NCBI GenBank assembly: GCA_025359725.1
Contig: JANYEX010000213.1
Location: 1-34,197, forward strand
Source of the DNA: Chitinophagaceae bacterium
GTDB lineage: Bacteria > Bacteroidota > Bacteroidia > Chitinophagales > Chitinophagaceae
Length of the DNA: 34,197 nucleotides
Direction: 5' to 3'
The position numbers and the translations under genes were made by a program. This document shows, piece after piece, positions 26,460-34,197 of this stretch (within the stretch, counting starts at the first letter, position 1; every line of letters starts with the position of its first letter). The notes under the pieces are model-generated. The model saw only the letters and a list, made by a program, of their open reading frames with translations, did not search any database and was not told the DNA's origin.

Positions 26460-27383
26460 ATGAATTATACTTTACACCAGTTACAAGTATTCTTAAAAGT
26501 GTGTCAGACAGAGAGTATCACCAAGGCGGCGGAAGAGCTTTACCTAACACAACCAGCAGTGTCGATACAACTAAGAAACTTACAAGATCAGTTCGAAATA
26601 CCGCTTACAGAAGTGGTAGGAAGGAAGCTTTATGTTACTGACTTTGGAAAAGAAATAGCTATTGCTGCTGAGAATATATTGAATGAAATTCATGCAATAA
26701 ACTATAAAACACAAGCATTTAAAGGTAAAGTATCGGGTAAGTTGAAGTTATCTATCGTTTCTACTGGGAAGTATATCATTCCTTATTTCCTATCTGATTT
26801 TTTAAAAAGAAATGAGGGAATAGAGCTACTAATGGATGTTACCAACAAAGCAAAAGTGATAGAGAGCTTGGGTAATAACGAAGTAGATTTTTCGATGGTA
26901 TCTGTATTGCCCAATGATATGAAAATAGAAAAGATAGAGCTGATGCAGAACAAATTGTACTTAGTGGGTAATAAAGAACACAAGCAAAAGAAGAAGATGA
27001 ATGATAAAAATATCTTTGAGAGCTTACCGCTTATCTATAGAGAACTAGGTTCTGGAACGAGGCACGTAATGGAAAGATATATTGACCAGAATAGTTTACC
27101 TGTACGAAAAAAGATGGAGCTTACATCTAACGAGGCAGTAAAACAAGCGGTTGTCGCAGGGTTAGGATATTCCATTATGCCATTGATAGGATTAAAAAAT
27201 GAATTACTTAATGGCGATTTGCATATAATACCTGTTAAAGGTTTTCCTATTATAAGTACGTGGAATCTTATCTGGCTAAAGGGGAAGAACTTCTCACCTG
27301 CTGCGGCTGCCTTTTTGAATTATATAAAAGATGAAAAAGATAAAATCATTAAAGAAAGGTTCGATTGGTTCGAGAAATATTAA
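26460..27383 (+). CDS. LysR family transcriptional regulator
   Basis: MNYTLHQLQVFLKVCQTESITKAAEELYLTQPAVSIQLRNLQDQFEIPL; classic LTTR wHTH. Confidence 0.96.
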   Translation: MNYTLHQLQVFLKVCQTESITKAAEELYLTQPAVSIQLRNLQDQFEIPLTEVVGRKLYVTDFGKEIAIAAENILNEIHAINYKTQAFKGKVSGKLKLSIVSTGKYIIPYFLSDFLKRNEGIELLMDVTNKAKVIESLGNNEVDFSMVSVLPNDMKIEKIELMQNKLYLVGNKEHKQKKKMNDKNIFESLPLIYRELGSGTRHVMERYIDQNSLPVRKKMELTSNEAVKQAVVAGLGYSIMPLIGLKNELLNGDLHIIPVKGFPIISTWNLIWLKGKNFSPAAAAFLNYIKDEKDKIIKERFDWFEKY

Positions 27384-27550
27384 TATGAGTATAACAATTG
27401 ATATTGGGTAGAACCTTTTTATAACTAGGTACGTTAATTATACTACAACAACATATCAGTTAACTGATTTATGTCCTTTATACCTATCTTTTATAAGTTT
27501 TAATTATTTACGAAAGTGAAGAGTTGCAACGATAACCCTATTTTTGAATT

Positions 27551-30043
27551 ATGTTGAGAGTTCTATTTAAAATATTTATATTAATCTTACTATTTATATC
27601 GTTCGTTCCCTCTTCTTTCTCACAAAGAAAAGTAATTATGGGAAGGATATTAGACAAACAAAGTGATGAACCCTTACCCTTCGCATCAGCCAAATTTAAA
27701 TTGACTAATAAAGGTGTACTAACAGATTCTGCGGGTAAATTTATACTTGAAGTTGATAATCTTTACCCAAAAGATTCATTGATAATTAGTAGCGTCGGTT
27801 ATTCATCAACTGCAATTAGTGTAGCAACGTTTGCAGATAGCGTACAGCTAACCTGTAAGCTAGAAGTACAGCGATCTGCAACAGAAGCGATTGTAAAAAC
27901 AAAATACAATAGGGCTTTGTGGTTTTGGAAAAGGATAATGAAATATAAACCTCTTAACGATAAAACACGCTGGGATAATTACAGCTACGAGATTTATAAT
28001 AAACTTGAGGTTGACTTAGAGAATATTAATACAAAAAAACTAAGCAAGAATATATTGCTTAAACCCTTGAATTTTGTATTTGATTACATTGATTCTACCT
28101 CGGAAGAAAAACCATTTCTGCCTGCTTATATAACCGAGACACTTTCGGATTATTACTATCAGAAGAATCCACACAAGGCTAGAGAACTGATAAAAGCAAC
28201 ACGCACAAACGGAATAGACAACGAAAGCATTATCAAACAGCTTGGCGGATTGTATCAGAATATTAATGTGTTTAACAACTCGATACCTGTTTTTAACAGA
28301 GAGTTTGTAAGCCCTTTCAGTACCAATGCTCCCAACTTTTATAGCTATAAATTACTAGACACGCAGTACCTAAATAAACGGAGACTTGTCCATCTACGCA
28401 TTACCCCAAAAAGAAGAGGCGATGATGTGTTTGAGGGTGATTGTTGGGTGCATGATACAAGCTTTGCCATACAAAAGATTACACTTCGACCCGCATTTGA
28501 TGCCAATATCAACTTTCTTAGTGGGCTATCTATCATTCAGGAATTTAGGATGATTAATGATAGTACATGGTTCCTTTATAAAGATAAATTTGTAGCAGAC
28601 ATAGCCCCTATTGGCAAGAAAAGTCTTGCGCTAAAGGGAAGGAAAACAGCTACCTATAAAAATGTATTGGTTAATTCAGATTCAGTAACGCACGAGTTGG
28701 ACAAATCGAAGTTAACAGAAGTAGTAAATCTAGGAAAGGACTATGTGAATGAATCGGATAGTTTCTGGACTGCAAACAGGCATGAAGAACTAAGTAAAAG
28801 TGAGAAATCGGTTTATAAACTGCTAGATACCCTGGAAAGGAACAAAAGTTATATACATTATAGAAATACCCTAGACTTTCTTACGAGAGGAACAAGAGAT
28901 ATTGGAAACATAAGGATTGGTCCGTGGTTTTATTGGCTTAGTGGCAACCCTTGGGAAGGCACTAGAGCGCGCTTCGACCTAGCCACAAATAGAGGATTCA
29001 ATAAACATCTATACTTGCATGGATATGCGGCTTATGGAACTAAAGACGAAACATTAAAGGGGAAAGGTGAGGTCAAATATGTTTTTGGAAGAGAACCATG
29101 GGGGTATATTTCTGGTAGTTACAGGAACGACTTGGATAATGGGCAGGTATATTATGATCAGTTTGGTACAGATAACGTGTTTGCTACTCTATTTAGAAGA
29201 CCGGGGATACCTTACAAATTTCAACAATCGGAAGAAAAGAGGCTAGAGTATTATCAGGAAACAAACAGAAACTTTGGTATTGGATTATCTGCATCCAGTA
29301 AGCAATATACTGCTTTGGAAAACTTGCCAACAAAGGATATGTTTCCTACTAAATCTGGACTACCTTTTAATTCGTTTGAAGCTACCTTAAAGTTTAGATA
29401 TGCTTATGCAGAAAGAACCTTGGAAGATAATTTCAACAGGATTTCTCTAGGTAGTGATAAACCAATATTCCAATTGCAATACACCCATGCTTTTAAGAAT
29501 GTGCTGCAAAGTAGTTACACTTACGATAAAGTAGATTTCTCTGTTTCTGATTATGTAAATCTTAGTCCTTATGGTAGTTTATACTATAATTTCTTTGGTG
29601 GTAAGATATATGGTGCTGTACCCTATAATTTCCTACAGATAATGCCGGGCAATGAATTACTTTACTATAATAAGTATGCCTTTAACCTTATGAATAGGTT
29701 TGAGTTTATTGCCGATTCTTACGCTGGCTTTAACTTTGAACATAAGATTGGCAGTGGAATCTTTAAGTACATTCCGCTTACTAGAGCACTTAAATGGAGA
29801 CAATTCTGGAGTGCTAAGGGAGTTGTAGGAAGCCTTTCAAATCAGAATCAACAATTAAACTTTGTAGGAAACTATCCTTACAGAAGCCTTAATGGTAAGA
29901 TGTATATGGAACTAGGAACAGGCGTAGATAATATCCTTAAAGTGTTTAGACTCGATTTGGTTTGGCGTGTATTACCAACAGGTGCATCTACACAAGCAAT
30001 TAACAGGTTTGGTGTTTTTGGAAGTGTACGGTTTACATTCTAA
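27551..30043 (+). CDS. DUF5686 / carboxypeptidase-regulatory-like domain outer membrane protein
   Basis: 830 aa; signal peptide, GRILDKQSDEPLPFASAKFKLTNKGVLTDSAGKFILEV.. SVGY, then long beta-barrel-like region ending FGVFGSVRFTF. Confidence 0.88.
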   Translation: MLRVLFKIFILILLFISFVPSSFSQRKVIMGRILDKQSDEPLPFASAKFKLTNKGVLTDSAGKFILEVDNLYPKDSLIISSVGYSSTAISVATFADSVQLTCKLEVQRSATEAIVKTKYNRALWFWKRIMKYKPLNDKTRWDNYSYEIYNKLEVDLENINTKKLSKNILLKPLNFVFDYIDSTSEEKPFLPAYITETLSDYYYQKNPHKARELIKATRTNGIDNESIIKQLGGLYQNINVFNNSIPVFNREFVSPFSTNAPNFYSYKLLDTQYLNKRRLVHLRITPKRRGDDVFEGDCWVHDTSFAIQKITLRPAFDANINFLSGLSIIQEFRMINDSTWFLYKDKFVADIAPIGKKSLALKGRKTATYKNVLVNSDSVTHELDKSKLTEVVNLGKDYVNESDSFWTANRHEELSKSEKSVYKLLDTLERNKSYIHYRNTLDFLTRGTRDIGNIRIGPWFYWLSGNPWEGTRARFDLATNRGFNKHLYLHGYAAYGTKDETLKGKGEVKYVFGREPWGYISGSYRNDLDNGQVYYDQFGTDNVFATLFRRPGIPYKFQQSEEKRLEYYQETNRNFGIGLSASSKQYTALENLPTKDMFPTKSGLPFNSFEATLKFRYAYAERTLEDNFNRISLGSDKPIFQLQYTHAFKNVLQSSYTYDKVDFSVSDYVNLSPYGSLYYNFFGGKIYGAVPYNFLQIMPGNELLYYNKYAFNLMNRFEFIADSYAGFNFEHKIGSGIFKYIPLTRALKWRQFWSAKGVVGSLSNQNQQLNFVGNYPYRSLNGKMYMELGTGVDNILKVFRLDLVWRVLPTGASTQAINRFGVFGSVRFTF

Positions 30044-30053
30044 AATAAATCTC

Positions 30054-30516
30054 TTATAAAGGAGCGTCTCTTTTATTAATTGTAGGTAGTTGTACTGCTG
30101 ACCAGTAATCAATGATTTTTCCTATCTCATTTATAAATTGATCTACCTCAACAGACTTCGTCATAAAAGCACTTGCATAATTCTGATAGGCCAAGTTAAT
30201 ATCATTTTCATAAGATGAGGTTGTCAATATAATTACAGGTATATGCTTTAAACTTTCGGTGGTTTTAATGTTCGGTGGTTTTAATGTATTGAAGTACCTC
30301 ATGTCCATTTCTTTTTGGTAAGTTTATATCTAGAAATATAAAATCGGGGTAATCTACATTAGCATCTTCATTCAGATTATTAAGAAAACTAATAGCCTCA
30401 TCACCATCAGTAACAACACTAACTTTTCTTATTTTCTTTGTTTCATCTAAGGCTTCTCTTGTAAGGAATATATCGCCTTCGTTATCTTCAACCAATAGGA
30501 TATGCAACTGTTTCAT
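30054..30516 (-). pseudogene. CheY/Rcp1-like response regulator, frameshifted by a 16-bp tandem duplication
   Basis: MKQLHILLVEDNEGDIFLTREAL..FIFLDINLPKRNGHEVLQYIKTTE (stop) then continues in another frame as IKTTESLKHIPVIILTTSSYENDI...FMTKSVEVDQF. Confidence 0.9.
30255..30287. repeat. Perfect 16-bp tandem duplication
   Basis: TTCGGTGGTTTTAATG TTCGGTGGTTTTAATG (30255-30270, 30271-30286). Confidence 0.97.
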
Positions 30517-33500
30517 TACTTGCTCTTTTGAATTGTAAAATAAAATTCACTACCCTTCCCTTCCTCAGACTCAACCCAAATCTTTCCGCCCCAACCTTCA
30601 ATTATCTTTTTAGTAACTGCCAATCCTACACCAGTACCAGAAAATTCGTTCTTATTATGCAACCTTTGGAAAATTACAAAGATTTTATCATAGAACTGCT
30701 TATTAATTCCTATTCCATTATCTTTAACAGCAAACTTCCAATAATTTCTAGATTCTTCCACCGATATATCAATCGCTGTTGGCACATCAGGTTTGGAATA
30801 CTTTAAGGCATTGCCAATTAGATTCTGGAATATCTGTCGAAAAGGAACCTTACAAGCATAGACATCAGGAAGTTTGCTAACCGTTATTGTTGCTTTGTTT
30901 TCCTTTATCTTTTCACCCAATAGCAGCTCTATCTCGGAGATCAACTCGTTCAAATTTACATTTTCTTCCTTATCGCCCGTACGCCCTACTCTAGAAAACT
31001 CGAGCAAATCTAATATTATCTGCCGCATCCGCATGGCACCATCAACTGCAAAATGAATGTATTTCTTACCATTTTCGTCAATAATATCAGCATACTTTCT
31101 TTCTATCAGTGATAGAAAGGAAGTAACCATCCTTAGTGGCTCTTGCAAGTCATGGGATGCTATGTAAGCAAACTGCTCCAACTCTATATTAGACTTAGTT
31201 AGTTCTTCGGCCTTACTTAAAAGCTGTGTATTTAATTCTTCTAATTCAGTAGTAGATTTTTTCAAATCTGTAATATCTTTAGTTGCCCCAATCATCCTAA
31301 CTGCCTTCCCTTCCTCGTTACGAATTACATAACCCTTGTCATACACATAAGCATAGTTTCCATCGGCTCTCAAGAACCGATATTCAACCTCTAGGTAATA
31401 CTCATTCGGATTATTTAATACTTCCTTATGTAACGCTTTCAATCCTGGTAAGTCATTCGGATGCACCAGCTTTATCCATGACAAACCATAATCTTTACCT
31501 TGGCTGTTATCATACCCAAACAAACTTTTAAAACCCTCACCAGTTCTTGTTACCACACCCGTAGTAATATCCCAATCCCAAATAGAGTCATGCGTTGCCT
31601 TGGCCACTAAATCATATCGCTCATTACTTTCCCTAATTGCAGTCTCCGCTTTCTTTCGTTCAGTTATATCTCTAGTAACATTGGATGCACCTATTATATT
31701 CCCCTCAATATTATGTAATGGTGACACCGTAAGCGATACGCTTATCACACTTCCATCCTTTTTTAATCTTTCTGTTTCATAATGTTCAAATGCCTCGCCT
31801 CTTTTTATCTTTTCTATTATACCTTTCTCTTCATCCAATAAGTATTCTGGAATAATTAATGAAATATTCTTACCAATAACTTCCTCGGGTGTGTAGCTAA
31901 ATATTTTCTCTGCCCCCTTATTCCAGCTTGTTATAATGCTATCCAAAGTTTTACTGATGATGGCGTCGTCGGATGAATCTACAATGGAAACAAACAATGC
32001 CTTACGTTCTTCCTCCTGCCTTTGTGCAGTTACATCTCTTTGAATGGCAACCCAATGCGTGTACCATCCTTTTTCATCTGCCACTGGTGTAACAGAAATA
32101 TTCATCCACATCTCTTCCCCATTCTTCTTATAGTTAAGAACAGTAATTTCTGCTGGCTTCCATTGGCGTATTGCTTCGCCAAACTTTTTCACTTTTGCTT
32201 TATCGGTTTTTGCTCCTTGCAATAACCTAGGCGAGTTTCCTATCACTTCCTCAAAAGTATATCCCGTAACTTTGGTATAAGCTTCGTTTATAAATACAAT
32301 CCTTGGCCCCGGCTCATCAAATGGTTCTGCCTCGGTTACTACTATAATATCATTTGTGTGGGTAACAACAGATTTAAACAATTTCAATCTAAGCTCTTCT
32401 TGCTTTTGTTGGGTAACATCTAGCACTGTAGAAATCATTAAATCTTGCGAGAACAAAGGAATATTCTTTGCATTGATAATCCTTTGTTCGCCCTTATTAG
32501 TCGTCACCTTTACATGATTCCATTGCATCCTTTCGGGGTCTCCACTGGCTATATCTTCAAGTATTTGTTTGGTAATCTCATTGCGATAGTTTTCTTCGGG
32601 ATAAACTTTAGCAAAAAAGGAAGGAATATCATCAAAGTCCTCATTATCCCACCCATATATTTCGGAAAACTTATCATTTATCAAGGTTGCCTTGCCATCA
32701 CTAATCTTATTTACCGCAATACCAATAGGAATATTCTGCAAGATAGTTTCTATAAAGTTATTTCTATCTCTGAGTGTTTCTATCGTTTCCCTAAGCATCA
32801 TTTCCATCTGCCTAGCACCAGTTATATTCTGGCTTAACCCAGTAATTTTTTCTATCTCGCCCTCTGCATTCCTTACTGAAACACCCGTTGTTAATACATT
32901 TATCACTTCGCCATCACGCCTTATAATCCTGCGTTCTATTCGGTAAAGACTTCCTGTTTTTAGAATTTGTATGAAAGAATTATAAGAAAGTTCCCTATCG
33001 TCTGGATGAATAATTTCTATTGCTTTTTCTATGGTTGGTGCAAATGATTGCGGCTCGTAACCACACATCCTAAAGTATTCGTCAGACCAATGCAGTTCGT
33101 CAGTATCAATATTGTATTCCCAAGTACTTGTTTTTGTGGGCATAAACATGTTATCCAACAATTCTTTTGTGCTGATTGCCGCTTGTTCAAATAGGTTTTT
33201 CTTTTGTTGCAGTAATATCTTTTCTGTAACATCTTTTACCGTATGAATGATAGATTCTACCTCTCCATCATCATCCAACACAGGTACATTTTCAGAATCC
33301 CAATACCGGAGTTCAAACTTGTCCGAGCCCCTTACTGGTATATCATATTTTTGGGTAGCCATTTCGTGTGGCTTCTTGGTAGCAACAACTGTATGTAAAG
33401 AATTGCTCAGATTAGAAACACCATCGGCAGTTATATCTGCTTTATTATCTGGGAATGCCTCAAAAATTCCTTTACCAATAAGGTCTTCCTCATTGGTGCG

Positions 33501-33605
33501 AGTAGCAGTAAGGTAAGCGATGTTGACATCGGTAATAGTAAAATGCGGTGCGTTGGGTAGCAACAACAAACAAGGCAGTGGGGTAACCTTAAATAATTTG
33601 TTCAT
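30516..33605 (-). CDS. Multi-PAS sensor histidine kinase (phytochrome-like HisKA, DLQEPLR H-box)
   Basis: 1029 aa; repeated PAS/PAC signatures (GAEKIFSYTPEEVIGKN, DVTAQRQEEE, DITERKKAE), HDLQEPLRMVTSFLSLIERKY, HATPase_c DNGIGINKQFYDKIF..GTGVGLAVTKKIIEGWGG. Its stop overlaps the downstream regulator start (TAATG). Confidence 0.95.
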   Translation of the reverse strand: MNKLFKVTPLPCLLLLPNAPHFTITDVNIAYLTATRTNEEDLIGKGIFEAFPDNKADITADGVSNLSNSLHTVVATKKPHEMATQKYDIPVRGSDKFELRYWDSENVPVLDDDGEVESIIHTVKDVTEKILLQQKKNLFEQAAISTKELLDNMFMPTKTSTWEYNIDTDELHWSDEYFRMCGYEPQSFAPTIEKAIEIIHPDDRELSYNSFIQILKTGSLYRIERRIIRRDGEVINVLTTGVSVRNAEGEIEKITGLSQNITGARQMEMMLRETIETLRDRNNFIETILQNIPIGIAVNKISDGKATLINDKFSEIYGWDNEDFDDIPSFFAKVYPEENYRNEITKQILEDIASGDPERMQWNHVKVTTNKGEQRIINAKNIPLFSQDLMISTVLDVTQQKQEELRLKLFKSVVTHTNDIIVVTEAEPFDEPGPRIVFINEAYTKVTGYTFEEVIGNSPRLLQGAKTDKAKVKKFGEAIRQWKPAEITVLNYKKNGEEMWMNISVTPVADEKGWYTHWVAIQRDVTAQRQEEERKALFVSIVDSSDDAIISKTLDSIITSWNKGAEKIFSYTPEEVIGKNISLIIPEYLLDEEKGIIEKIKRGEAFEHYETERLKKDGSVISVSLTVSPLHNIEGNIIGASNVTRDITERKKAETAIRESNERYDLVAKATHDSIWDWDITTGVVTRTGEGFKSLFGYDNSQGKDYGLSWIKLVHPNDLPGLKALHKEVLNNPNEYYLEVEYRFLRADGNYAYVYDKGYVIRNEEGKAVRMIGATKDITDLKKSTTELEELNTQLLSKAEELTKSNIELEQFAYIASHDLQEPLRMVTSFLSLIERKYADIIDENGKKYIHFAVDGAMRMRQIILDLLEFSRVGRTGDKEENVNLNELISEIELLLGEKIKENKATITVSKLPDVYACKVPFRQIFQNLIGNALKYSKPDVPTAIDISVEESRNYWKFAVKDNGIGINKQFYDKIFVIFQRLHNKNEFSGTGVGLAVTKKIIEGWGGKIWVESEEGKGSEFYFTIQKSK

Positions 33606-33894
33606 AACAGAAATTTAGCAAATACATCAGTCCTAAGGGCAAGCTCTTATGATTCGGACTTTCAAACCACCGTACTTTTATTAAGTAGAGTACTTTTAAG
33701 GAAACATTTATTGTTGCAAGCTTATCTATCAACACGCAATGATACTCGTTCTATAACAGTGAGGCGAAGTTATCCCAAAAAGCTAATCTTTTAGTATAAT
33801 CATTCATTTAAGGGGGCAAAAAGAAAACCTCAAGTAGGGGGATTTACTTATTAAATCATTAAAATTTTGGTTCAAACAATCTTCGCAAAACTAC

Positions 33895-34000
33895 ATGCGA
33901 AACGGCGTGCGCCAGCCCTAGTAGAGGTAGCGGTGCTAGCTGGAAGGTAACGTGGACCAGTGGGGATTTCACCACAGCAGGCATTCTAATCCACTACTGA
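33895..34000. repeat. Locally GC-rich structured (REP-like?) segment
   Basis: tgcgaaacggcgtgcgCCAGCcCTAGtagaggtagcggtgCTAGCTGGaaggtaacgtggaccaGTGGGgatttCACCAC; nested dyads, no sustained ORF. Confidence 0.4.
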
Positions 34001-34026
34001 TGATTGAAAAGAATATTACTAATTTT

Positions 34027-34197
34027 CTATTGTGTTGGTGGTGTATGTAAGAAGTTCTCGGTTTCTTTCTGTTTTGAAATTTTCAAAGCACCGAATTTAT
34101 AACCGAATACAATTACAAAAGACGGACAGGGTTGGTTTCTATAACCATTTGTAATAGTACTTTGGGCATCAATCTCATAAGTTTGTCTGACATATTT
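34027..34197 (-). CDS. C-terminal end of an ORF running off the window (outer membrane beta-barrel-like)
   Basis: Reverse strand: KYVRQTYEIDAQSTITNGYRNQPCPSFVIVFGYKFGALKISKQKETENFLHTPPTQ*. Confidence 0.4.
   Translation of the reverse strand, partial: KYVRQTYEIDAQSTITNGYRNQPCPSFVIVFGYKFGALKISKQKETENFLHTPPTQ

Noticed and set aside
33895-34000. tRNA or group II intron fragment
   Set aside because: No cloverleaf with a GTTCRAATC T-arm, and no domain V or reverse transcriptase; only weak resemblance at GTGCGCCAG.

Overview
This is a 34.2 kb AT-rich chromosomal window from a Bacteroidota genome; the T9SS sorting-domain remnant, DUF5686 protein, BshB1, type B L31 and TAnnTTTG-type promoter all fit that assignment. 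Most of it is housekeeping or metabolic genes: dnaK, mdh, icd, pepT, rpmE2, yajQ, bshB1, a YggS-type protein, a PlsC-type acyltransferase, a CPBP protease, a GMP-synthase-like amidotransferase and TlpA-like proteins. There is also a GH36-like glycosidase next to a sugar MFS permease, a LysR gene divergent from icd, and a multi-PAS histidine kinase with its response regulator. I saw no CRISPR, rRNA, tRNA, phage or conventional defence system. The unusual content is of two kinds. (a) The intergenic spaces hold several dispersed, mostly palindromic repeat families, plus a striking 21-bp-period array at about 12150-12440 whose two halves are in opposite orientation. (b) There is a high density of recent-looking gene lesions: a 16-bp exact duplication breaking a response regulator, a Trp-to-TGA change in the catalytic motif of a transglutaminase-like gene, a truncated bioA, a decayed IS1595-type transposase, and a T9SS sorting domain broken inside a perfect palindrome. 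Other candidates are a hairpin leader ahead of rpmE2, an LTTR box between icd and lysR, and a metzincin-like HExxHxxGxxD secreted protein. All calls come from reading the sequence and the supplied translations; no database search was run.
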